DNA from: Methanomassiliicoccales archaeon PtaB.Bin134
GTDB lineage: Archaea > Thermoplasmatota > Thermoplasmata > Methanomassiliicoccales > UBA472
DNA length: 5,091 bases
Assembly (NCBI GenBank): GCA_002067045.1
Contig: MVPZ01000097.1
Span: forward strand, 1 to 5,091
Reading direction: 5' to 3'
Below are positions 1 to 5,091 of this stretch, in pieces; position 1 is the stretch's first letter, and each line of letters begins with the position of its first letter. The position numbers and the translations under genes are program-made. The notes under the pieces were generated by a model that ran no database searches, was not told the origin of the DNA, and saw only the letters and a list, made by a program, of their open reading frames with translations.

Positions 1-131
1 AGATGGTATACGCCGAGGCCACCACGGTCGTGCCCCTCATATTCAGCTACGTCTACCATAACACGGACCTCAAGAAGCGGCGGAAATATGAATGGGCGAA
101 GATGCTGGACACCAGCTCGGACCTTGCCTGA
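1..131 (+). CDS. C-terminal fragment of an unidentified, probably membrane-associated protein
   Basis: An open frame runs from the window edge (first whole codon at 3) to a TGA at 129-131 and gives 42 residues, starting at an in-frame ATG that is probably internal. The fragment has a short hydrophobic stretch (TTVVPLIFSYVY) followed by a strongly basic segment (LKKRRKYEW) and a polar tail. This looks like the end of a transmembrane helix followed by a cytoplasmic tail under the positive-inside rule. A T-run follows about 20 bases after the stop. I do not recognise the family, and too little is visible to assign a function. It could also be a very short complete ORF starting at 3, but the hydrophobic-then-basic ending fits a truncated larger protein better. 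Confidence 0.6.
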   Translation, partial: MVYAEATTVVPLIFSYVYHNTDLKKRRKYEWAKMLDTSSDLA

Positions 132-152
132 GAAGGCCCGAACCCCTCATCC

Positions 153-157
153 CTTTT
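153..157 (+). terminator. T-run after the first gene
   Basis: Five consecutive T in a C-rich context (CCCTTTTTCA) lie 22 bases after the stop codon at 131. Archaeal transcription commonly ends at short T-runs without a hairpin, and none is evident here. The position between a stop codon and the next promoter supports the call, but the run is short. Confidence 0.4.
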
Positions 158-170
158 TCAGCGGCGCACC

Positions 171-178
171 TTTTATGA
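171..178 (+). promoter_or_regulatory. TATA-like box for the DUF531 gene
   Basis: TTTTATGA is the most AT-rich octamer in this GC-rich stretch. Its centre (about 174-175) lies about 26 bases before position 200, where the TTG start candidate sits. Archaeal TATA boxes are usually centred about 26 bases before the transcription start, so the transcript would be leaderless or nearly so. This is inferred from spacing and composition only. Confidence 0.5.
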
Positions 179-199
179 GGTCACAGGCAATCGCGGCCA

Positions 200-754
200 T
201 TGAGAACCATGCAGCGCCTGGGCCGCCCCACCATCGCACTCTATAACTCCTACGATCCCCGCAACTTCCGTGAGGCCCACCGCCGGGCCTTGGCACGGGC
301 GGGACCTCTGGCCCTGGCCTTCGACTTCAACCTCGTGACCTTCGGGTTCCCCTTCCCCCAGGAACTGGGAACCCCGCAGGAGATCGCGGACTGGGTCGCC
401 ACCACCACCTCCATAGGCGAGAACGGCCAGTTCCTCAGGGAGCTCACCTCCAAGGGTCGGTTCCAGACCTTCCCCTACCCTAACCGGGGCTTCCCCCCGC
501 AGCTAGGAGAGGCTGTGCTGACCACGCGTAAGCCGGACGAGGGGAAGAGAGTGAGCGTGGACGATGTCATCGCCCTCCTGAGGCAGGGGAGGAGCGTAAT
601 GGTGGTCTTCGGGCTGGGACCCAAAGGAGCTCCCCGTGAGGTGTTCGAGATGGCCCGAAAACACATGGACATCACCCCCGGCGGCTTCTCACTGGAGACC
701 TGCACCGCCATGGGCGCGGTGGTGGGGGCGATAGCCCATCGTCTCTCTTTTTAG
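200..754 (+). CDS. DUF531 family protein, SPOUT methyltransferase-like
   Basis: The gene encodes 184 residues from a TTG at 200, or 181 from an in-frame ATG at 209; both fit a promoter at about 171 giving a leaderless mRNA, and no Shine-Dalgarno sequence sits at normal spacing. The protein starts with a beta-strand-like RPTIALYNSYDP. Its C-terminal part has the layout of a SPOUT knot. A strand and Gly-rich loop (SVMVVFGLGPKGAP, residues 132-145) is followed by the DITPGGFSLETCTAMGAVV region (157-175), which resembles the S-L-x-x-x-x-A motif 3 of SpoU/Trm56-type enzymes. From memory this is the archaeal DUF531 family, placed near SPOUT RNA methyltransferases; substrate and activity are unknown to me. 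It appears soluble, with no signal peptide. The gene stands alone between T-runs, so it is probably not part of the downstream operon. Confidence 0.8.
   Translation: MRTMQRLGRPTIALYNSYDPRNFREAHRRALARAGPLALAFDFNLVTFGFPFPQELGTPQEIADWVATTTSIGENGQFLRELTSKGRFQTFPYPNRGFPPQLGEAVLTTRKPDEGKRVSVDDVIALLRQGRSVMVVFGLGPKGAPREVFEMARKHMDITPGGFSLETCTAMGAVVGAIAHRLSF
748..752 (+). terminator. T-run overlapping the DUF531 stop codon
   Basis: TTTTT runs into the TAG stop at 752-754 (CTCTTTTTAGG). In archaea such runs can cause intrinsic termination. Here it would end the message almost exactly at the stop codon, or the run may simply encode the terminal Ser-Phe. A weak call. Confidence 0.3.
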
Positions 755-846
755 GCAGTGGCTACCTTTCCTAAGGATGCTGGCCATCCACGTTCATGTC
801 CGATTTCCACTGCTGATTACCAAGATGGCGAACAAGATACTAACTG

Positions 847-854
847 TTATATCG
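847..854 (+). promoter_or_regulatory. TATA-like box for the TasA-like/SipW operon
   Basis: TTATATCG is the only strongly TATA-like element in the DUF531-to-operon gap (755-922). Adding about 26 bases to its centre predicts a transcription start near 873-878, leaving a leader of about 45-50 bases before the ATG at 923 (or about 32 before 908). The purine-rich GAACAAGATA just upstream (829-839) could contribute a BRE-like context. The rest of the gap holds no gene I can support; a GTG-initiated extension of the downstream frame from 758 has no family-like content. Confidence 0.5.
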
Positions 855-922
855 TAACCTCGTCCAACGGGTCCCGGGAACCGAGCAGGTCCATCCTCGG
901 CAACCCGATGAGAGATGGGTAC

Positions 923-1507
923 ATGATCAAGAGAAGAGCTATCATCGCGTTTCTTGCGCTGTCAATGGTCGCTGTGATGAGCAGCGGGGCCTTGTACGCG
1001 TATTTCAACGATACCGAGACCAGCAGCGGCAACTCGTTCACTGCCGGGACCATCGATCTGACCGTGGATGCCCAGAACCCCTGGGCCTCCACCGAGTTCA
1101 CAGCCGAGAACCTGGTCCCCGGTTCCACGGGGTTCAAGACCATGCTGCTGACCAATGCCGGCAACTCCCCCGGTACCCTGAGCGGGCGCCTAACGAATAT
1201 AAACAACGGACCTGGTTCCACATCGGAGCCGGAGGCGCTGCTGGGCACCGATGCCGGTGAGCTCGGAGCTAACATGATGATCACAGTATGGGTGGACAGC
1301 AACAGCAATGGGCTCGTCGACGGGACGGAGACCACCGCCTACAGCGGCACGGTCAACTCCGCCACCACCAGCTGGAACCTGGGCCCGCTCGCAGGAGGGG
1401 CCACCTCCAAAGTGTCCATCAAGTACCTGATCCCCACCTCCGTGGGGAACGAGATACAGGGTGACATCTGCACCTTCAGCATCGAGTACACCCTGACCCA
1501 GACCTAG
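923..1507 (+). CDS. TasA/camelysin-like secreted protein with SipW-type signal peptide
   Basis: The protein has 194 residues. Residues 1-26 form a signal peptide: a basic MIKRR, then a hydrophobic core from 6 to 24. It is followed by the SipW-cognate signature YFNDTETSSGNSFTAGTIDL (27-46), so cleavage is expected after Ala26, by analogy with TasA and camelysin. The mature protein is a beta-rich single domain with the family's PG-S-TG---L-NAGN motif (66-81), a loop with calcium-binding spacing (DSNSNGLVDGTE, 125-136), and the closing LGPLAGG and GNEIQGDICTFSIEYTL segments (153-191). Bacterial TasA builds biofilm fibres, and a related protein forms archaeal bundling pili; I infer an extracellular fibre or matrix subunit. 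ATG 923 is preferred because it puts KRR directly before the core; ATG 908 adds only MRDGY. The signal peptidase follows 31 bases later. The M73 'metallopeptidase' name is historical and no protease activity is claimed. Confidence 0.93.
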   Translation: MIKRRAIIAFLALSMVAVMSSGALYAYFNDTETSSGNSFTAGTIDLTVDAQNPWASTEFTAENLVPGSTGFKTMLLTNAGNSPGTLSGRLTNINNGPGSTSEPEALLGTDAGELGANMMITVWVDSNSNGLVDGTETTAYSGTVNSATTSWNLGPLAGGATSKVSIKYLIPTSVGNEIQGDICTFSIEYTLTQT

Positions 1508-1527
1508 GACTGGACGAGCGAGGCCGT

Positions 1528-1533
1528 GGAGGG
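1528..1533 (+). promoter_or_regulatory. Shine-Dalgarno site for the signal peptidase
   Basis: GGAGGG lies in the 31-base gap after the TasA-like gene. GGAGG ends six bases before the GTG at 1539 and complements the 16S 3' end. This fixes the GTG as the start rather than a later codon. Confidence 0.7.
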
Positions 1534-1538
1534 TTGGT

Positions 1539-2042
1539 GTGAGGGTCAGGCCACGTCATATAGGGTCCGTCGCGGTAGCAGCGTTCCTAGCATTGGCGCT
1601 GGCCGGCTCACTGGCACCGGCCTTCGGATGGAGATTGGACGTGGTGCGGTCCGGAAGCATGTCCCCCGCCATGAACGTGGGGGATCTGGCCGTGACCTCC
1701 CCGGAGCGGCCGGAGGACCTAGCGTTGGGAGATGTAGCCTGCTTTAGGACCTCGGATGGGACCCATGTTTGCCACCGCATAATGACGATCGATGGCCCCA
1801 ACTCCACCATCGTCACCAAGGGCGACGCCAACGAGGAAGCGGACCCGTATGCCGTGGCCTTCGGGGACGTGGAGGGGAAGGTAGCGTTCACCGTACCCTA
1901 TCTGGGTCATGTGGTCAGCTTCCTGCAGGGACCCCTTGGCTGGGCTTTCATCATCCTTCTGGGAGCCATGTTGGTCTTCGGCGAGGCCAAGGAGGCCATC
2001 GTGAAGGGTGGCGCCCAGGGCCCAAGGGAGGGAGGCGAGTGA
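1539..2042 (+). CDS. sipW: SipW/Sec11-type signal peptidase I
   Basis: A 167-residue membrane serine protease that should remove signal peptides on the outer face of the membrane. An N-terminal helix (about 8-30) leads into the catalytic box RSGSMSPAMNVGD (37-49), with Ser40 as predicted nucleophile. The general-base Lys of bacterial LepB is replaced by His in VCHRI (His79). This marks the archaeal/ER/SipW branch. The TKGDANEEADP segment (93-103) supplies Asp96 and Asp102, matching the conserved aspartates of Sec11. A second hydrophobic segment (about 132-148) and a polar tail end the protein; a C-terminal membrane segment is typical of SipW. It follows directly on a gene with a SipW-type signal, so that protein is its likely main substrate, although a general housekeeping role cannot be excluded. 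It starts at GTG with a good ribosome-binding site. Its stop overlaps the next start by one base (TGATG). Confidence 0.95.
   Translation: MRVRPRHIGSVAVAAFLALALAGSLAPAFGWRLDVVRSGSMSPAMNVGDLAVTSPERPEDLALGDVACFRTSDGTHVCHRIMTIDGPNSTIVTKGDANEEADPYAVAFGDVEGKVAFTVPYLGHVVSFLQGPLGWAFIILLGAMLVFGEAKEAIVKGGAQGPREGGE
2026..2035 (+). promoter_or_regulatory. Shine-Dalgarno site inside the end of sipW
   Basis: GGGAGGGAGG lies within the last codons of the signal peptidase gene and ends six bases before the ATG at 2042. It supports that start and indicates coupled or efficient re-initiation at the TGATG overlap. Confidence 0.7.
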
Positions 2043-2569
2043 TGCCCCGCAGGTGCTGGGCAACGCTGCTCGTTGCCGTGCTGGCTCTCTCCATGGGCAT
2101 GGGCGAGGTCCTGTGCACCGCCGTGGACACAGAGGTCTCCGCGGGGAACAACTTCGCCGCCTGGACCCCCTCTTGCTGGAGGCAGACCGCACAGCTGGAC
2201 TTTGCGGCCGGCACGGGCGTCAATGTGGACCTGGCGACATTACCAGGGAGCATCATCCTCGCCTCCACGGGAACGGGCACCTACACCTCAGCGGTCCATG
2301 ATGCGGGAACGGAAGGGGCGAAGTTCGATCACGCCTTCTGGGACCGTACCCTTCCGTCCCTGACCACCGTGACCCTGGAGATACGGGCGTCCGACAGCCT
2401 TTCGTCCGGAGAGCCGGATGCGGGATGGCAGGTTCTGGGCAGCGGCACCAACGCATCCCTCGAGGGCCTTGAGGGGCGGTACGTGCAGTGGCGGGCGATC
2501 TTGACGAGCGACTCACCGGGCGTGACCCCGGTGTTGGAAGAGGTGAGGATATACTACCGTCCCGTATGA
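2042..2569 (+). CDS. Small secreted beta-sandwich protein with a diverged SipW-type signal
   Basis: The product has 175 residues. A signal peptide (basic MPRR, hydrophobic 7-20) is followed by TAVDTEVSAGNNFAAW (26-41). This mirrors the DTETSSGNSFTAG of the operon's first protein and suggests processing by the same SipW enzyme. The rest resembles a beta-sandwich module found in secreted bacterial and archaeal proteins: GTGTYTSAVHDAG (77-89), a strand TTVTLEIRASDS (108-119), Trp129, then GRYVQWRAIL (145-154), and TPVLEEVRIYY (162-172). I know no name for this module. It lacks the PG...NAG and QGD...F motifs of the TasA-like domain, so it is not a simple paralogue of its neighbours. A minor or tip subunit, or a matrix component, is inferred. 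Its start has a strong Shine-Dalgarno; its stop overlaps the next gene by four bases (ATGA). Cys25 does not sit in a lipobox. Confidence 0.88.
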   Translation: MPRRCWATLLVAVLALSMGMGEVLCTAVDTEVSAGNNFAAWTPSCWRQTAQLDFAAGTGVNVDLATLPGSIILASTGTGTYTSAVHDAGTEGAKFDHAFWDRTLPSLTTVTLEIRASDSLSSGEPDAGWQVLGSGTNASLEGLEGRYVQWRAILTSDSPGVTPVLEEVRIYYRPV

Positions 2570-4191
2570 GGGGGGGACGTCGCCTCTGCAAGGCCGCCGC
2601 CGGTCTAGCCCTACTGCTGCTGTTGGCCTCCCTACCTTTGCCAGGGGCGGACGCTGCCAGCGGGGCCGTGGACCTGGTCCTGGGAGGCCAGGGGAGCGTC
2701 GCCTGGAGCGCCGGCTCCATGATGCCCGGGGACACCGGGACAACCACCATCGAGATCCGCAACGCCGGATCCATGACCGCCAACCTGATGATATGGATAA
2801 GCAACGTCCAGGAGACCGATCTCCGTGGCGACGGGGCGGCCCTCAGCAAGTACCTGCGGTTCCACCTCTCAGCCAACGGCCTCCACACATCCCTATCCTT
2901 ACCCTCCTTGCTGGGGGACCTCCCGGACCACCCCACCGATGAGAACCAGCTTTTGATCGGCCCCCTGTCCGCAGGGGAGTCGGTGACCGCCATCTGGTCC
3001 TGGGAGTTCGTGGACACCGGGGCCCCCCAGAACGATGCCCAGGGCGACGGGCTCAGCTTCAACATCAACTACCTGCTGGTAGACATTCCGGTGGGCGGGA
3101 GCACGTACAACTTCGTGATAGTTGACATCCTGGGGAAGGAGACCGTGGTCGGCACCGATATCAACGGGAAGACCCTGGAGACGGTTATCGCCACAGACAG
3201 AACGGGCCGCTTCAGCCTCCACCTTCCGGAGGGGACCTCCATCACCACTGCCGACGGCATGGTGCCCAGCCGCATCTCGCTGAACACGGCCAACGCCTCG
3301 TCTTTGCCCAGCGGCCCCCCAGGTGCGGAAACGGTGGCGGTCTACAACCTCAGCGGATACCTACGGAACGGTACGCTGGTGAGGGCGAACATCTCCCCCA
3401 TGTCGGAGATCGTGGTGGGGCTGGACGCCTCCGCGCTGCCCCGAGGCTCCACGATCATGGGGCTGTACCAGCTGGATTCAGGGTCCTGGGGCCGTCTATC
3501 GCCGATATCGGAGACCACCGTGACCTGGGAGGTCAGGAGCTACGTCGGCAACACAGGGGCCCTGGCGGTGTTCGCGGCCTCGGGCAGCACGCTGGCTCGC
3601 TTGGCCGTACAGGACTTCCAGGTCAAGATGGAGGTCAACGAGATGTGGTGGCCCCTGGTCCTTATGACCAACCGCGGTGGGTCCATCACTGTGAGCATTA
3701 CCATCGTGAACGAGGGGAACAGCTCCGGCAGCTACGATCTCACCATGATCCTGGACGGGGAGCAGGTGGCCTCCGAGAGGGTCGCCCTGGAGCCGGGGGA
3801 GAGCAAGAACATCACCTTCCGGGCCACCAACCTGGGTGACGGAACGCACGAGGTGACCGTAGGCGGCGAGACCCAGAGCTTCGTGACTGGCACCACGGTG
3901 GAGTGGCCATCCCTCATCGCCATCATCGTTGCCATAATAGCCGGGGTCCTCCTGCTTACCAGGAAGAGGAAGCCAAAGAAAGAGATACCGGAGATCCTGA
4001 AGGCCGACTACAAGAAGAGGGTCATCCGGGAGCTGGGGGAGATGAACCTCTCGTATCCCGAGCTCTCATCCCTGACCAACATAGAGGATGTGCACCTGCA
4101 GAAGGTCCTGGAGGAGCTGCTGGAAGAGGGCAAGGTGGTCCATTTCCGTGAGCGTGGAACGGAGATGTGGTCCCTGGCTGGTAGGCGTTGA
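2566..4191 (+). CDS. Membrane protein: TasA-like ectodomain, CARDB-like domain, TM helix and cytoplasmic winged helix
   Basis: The product has 541 residues. A signal peptide (about 1-31) has no SipW signature. Residues about 34-172 form a TasA-like domain: MMPGDTGTTTIEIRNAG (52-68), LIGPLSAGES (130-139) and NDAQGDGLSFNINYLL (156-171) line up with the matching segments of the operon's first protein. A beta-rich middle region (about 180-340) is of no family I can name; it ends in an LYQLDSGSWGRL stretch seen in archaeal surface proteins. A CARDB-like Ig domain spans about 346-443 (VSITIVNEGNSSGSYDLTMI, 376-395; VALEPGESKNITF, 406-418). One transmembrane helix (447-465) is followed by RKRKPKK. 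Residues about 473-541 form a cytoplasmic winged helix: three helices, then GKVVHFRERGTEMWSLA as the wing. I infer a sensor-regulator or a fibre anchor that signals inward. The start is the ATGA overlap; GAGGTGA at 2540-2546 lies 19 bases upstream, unusually far, so translational coupling is likely. Confidence 0.92.
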   Translation: MRGGRRLCKAAAGLALLLLLASLPLPGADAASGAVDLVLGGQGSVAWSAGSMMPGDTGTTTIEIRNAGSMTANLMIWISNVQETDLRGDGAALSKYLRFHLSANGLHTSLSLPSLLGDLPDHPTDENQLLIGPLSAGESVTAIWSWEFVDTGAPQNDAQGDGLSFNINYLLVDIPVGGSTYNFVIVDILGKETVVGTDINGKTLETVIATDRTGRFSLHLPEGTSITTADGMVPSRISLNTANASSLPSGPPGAETVAVYNLSGYLRNGTLVRANISPMSEIVVGLDASALPRGSTIMGLYQLDSGSWGRLSPISETTVTWEVRSYVGNTGALAVFAASGSTLARLAVQDFQVKMEVNEMWWPLVLMTNRGGSITVSITIVNEGNSSGSYDLTMILDGEQVASERVALEPGESKNITFRATNLGDGTHEVTVGGETQSFVTGTTVEWPSLIAIIVAIIAGVLLLTRKRKPKKEIPEILKADYKKRVIRELGEMNLSYPELSSLTNIEDVHLQKVLEELLEEGKVVHFRERGTEMWSLAGRR

Positions 4192-4206
4192 CGGCCGACC
4201 GGCCGT
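4191..4206. terminator. Inverted repeat between convergent genes, possible bidirectional terminator
   Basis: ACGGCC-GACC-GGCCGT is a perfect six-pair inverted repeat with a four-base loop. It sits between the operon's last stop (4189-4191) and the purM stop (4215-4217). There is no T-run on either strand, so it is at best a structural barrier or mRNA 3'-end stabiliser. The GC-rich background makes chance occurrence possible. Confidence 0.35.
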
Positions 4207-4214
4207 GGGAGCTC

Positions 4215-5091
4215 TCAGTACTTGTCGTAACGAATGTCGAGCGACGGGACGGTCACTCCCTCCCCGGGGATCACCGTGCCCACCACGCGGGCGCCCTCCC
4301 CATACACCGAGAGCACCGCCCTCACCTCATCGGGAGGGCACACCAGGGCGAAGCCCATGCCCATGTTGAAGGTCTGGTACTGCTCCGACAGCTCAAGTGA
4401 ACCGATCTCCGCCAGCACCTGGAAGATGGGGTTCACCGGCATGGGGTCCTCGATCACGATGCCTATGCCCTTGCGCATTCGCAGGAAGTTGCGCAGGCCG
4501 CCGCCCGTTATGTCGATCATCCCGTGCACAGTGCACTTGTCCACGATCTCCAGCACCTTGCGGACGTAGATCTCGGTGGGTGTCAGGAGCTCCAGGCCGA
4601 TGCTCTGCCGCAGCTGAGGGAACCTCTGGTCCAGGCTGATGCCGTTGGACTCCAGGACCTTCCTGGCAAGGGTTAGGCCGTTGGAGTGCACGCCCGATGA
4701 CGGCAGCCCTATGACCACGTCGCCGGGGGCTACCTTGGAGCCGTCGATGATGCGGTCCTTCCGCACCATGCCCAGGCAGCAGCCAGAGAGGTCCAGCTCC
4801 TTCATTATCTCGGGGAGCACCGCCACCTCCCCTCCCACCAGATCGCAGTTGGCCAGCTCGCAGCCGCGGTTCAGGCCTATGCCGATCTCGCTCATGAGCT
4901 CAGGGTCCGGTCGGTCGATGGCGAGGTAGTCCACGAAGGAGATGGGCTCCGCCCCCACGCAGATGGTGTCGTTGACGTTCATGGCCACGCAGTCTATGCC
5001 TATGGTGTCCCACTTGCCCATGGCCTTGGCGACGAGGAGCTTGGTGCCCACGCCGTCGGTGCACAGTGTGAGGGCCACGTCGCCGAAGTCG
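4215..5091 (-). CDS. purM: Phosphoribosylformylglycinamidine cyclo-ligase (AIR synthetase), 5' partial
   Basis: PurM closes the imidazole ring of the purine precursor: FGAM plus ATP gives AIR, ADP and phosphate, in the cytoplasm. 291 residues are visible; the frame runs off the window at 5091, so roughly the first 45 residues of a normal-length PurM are missing. The family signatures appear in order: CTDGVGTKL near the fragment's start (ATP/substrate site), then IDCVAMNVNDTICVGAEP, DYLAIDRPD, GGEVAVLPE, GLPSSGVHSNGLTL, DITGGGL and the C-terminal QTFNMGMGF. SelD, HypE and ThiL share the fold but not this combination. A GTG at 5078 is an internal Val before the conserved TDGVGTK motif, because the frame continues upstream as DFGD. 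The gene is convergent with the preceding operon, with 23 bases between stops. Its promoter lies outside the window. Confidence 0.97.
   Translation of the reverse strand, partial: DFGDVALTLCTDGVGTKLLVAKAMGKWDTIGIDCVAMNVNDTICVGAEPISFVDYLAIDRPDPELMSEIGIGLNRGCELANCDLVGGEVAVLPEIMKELDLSGCCLGMVRKDRIIDGSKVAPGDVVIGLPSSGVHSNGLTLARKVLESNGISLDQRFPQLRQSIGLELLTPTEIYVRKVLEIVDKCTVHGMIDITGGGLRNFLRMRKGIGIVIEDPMPVNPIFQVLAEIGSLELSEQYQTFNMGMGFALVCPPDEVRAVLSVYGEGARVVGTVIPGEGVTVPSLDIRYDKY

Noticed and set aside
175..200. ATG at 175 as start of a small upstream gene
   Set aside because: It is out of frame with the DUF531 gene and lies within the TATA-like box; the frame shows no family-like content.
758..922. Upstream extension of the TasA-like gene to a GTG at 758, adding about 55 residues
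   Set aside because: The extension has no hydrophobic or family-like content, would bury the signal peptide inside the protein, and spans the TATA-like box at 847-854.
1769..2041. In-frame extension of the third operon gene back to 1769
   Set aside because: It would overlap most of the signal peptidase gene in another frame, and the ATG at 2042 has a strong Shine-Dalgarno followed by a signal peptide.
2108..2120. Possible lipoprotein lipobox around Cys25 of the third operon protein (EVLC)
   Set aside because: The residue before Cys is Leu rather than Gly/Ala/Ser, and the SipW-like signature next to it explains the region better.
2488..2565. Upstream start for the 541-residue protein at 2488
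   Set aside because: The added residues are charged and precede a clear signal peptide; the ATGA overlap start at 2566 is the natural one.
2253..3068. 271-residue open frame on the minus strand
   Set aside because: It lies antisense to two well-supported genes, and its Pro/Arg/Ser-rich composition is typical of shadow frames in GC-rich DNA.
3904..3981. Archaeosortase-type C-terminal sorting signal (PGF-CTERM-like) at the end of the ectodomain
   Set aside because: A TM helix with a basic stretch is present, but there is no PGF-like motif, and about 70 further residues form a folded cytoplasmic domain.

Overview
The window looks archaeal, most likely euryarchaeal and plausibly a GC-rich member of Thermoplasmatota such as Methanomassiliicoccales. 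The reasons are roughly 60% G+C by eye, a DUF531 protein (an archaeal family), a Ser/His/Asp-type signal peptidase, TATA-like boxes at archaeal spacing, short T-runs at gene ends, and ATGA/TGATG gene overlaps. The lineage is inference; no 16S or other marker gene is present.

Layout. (1) 1-131: the C-terminal end of an unidentified, probably membrane-associated protein, followed by a T-run. (2) 200-754: a stand-alone gene for a DUF531/SPOUT-like protein. It has its own TATA-like box, placed so that the mRNA would begin at or next to the start codon. (3) 923-4191: a tight four-gene plus-strand unit behind a TATA-like box at about 847. In order it encodes a TasA/camelysin-like secreted protein with a textbook SipW-type signal peptide; a SipW/Sec11-type signal peptidase; a small secreted beta-sandwich protein with a diverged SipW-type signal; and a 541-residue single-pass membrane protein. 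The last has a TasA-like ectodomain, a middle beta-rich region, a CARDB-like domain, one transmembrane helix and a cytoplasmic winged-helix domain. (4) 4215-5091: purM, convergent with the operon, with its 5' end beyond the window.

How the genes work together. The first two operon genes are a substrate and its processing enzyme: the peptidase should remove the SipW-type signal so the mature TasA-like protein can assemble outside the cell, as in bacterial TasA fibres and the related archaeal bundling pili. The third gene adds an accessory exported module. The fourth ties a TasA-like domain outside the membrane to a probable DNA-binding domain inside. This suggests (inference) a membrane-embedded one-component regulator, or a fibre base that reports assembly state to transcription. 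That coupling is the most interesting feature here. DUF531 and purM are ordinary housekeeping neighbours on either side.
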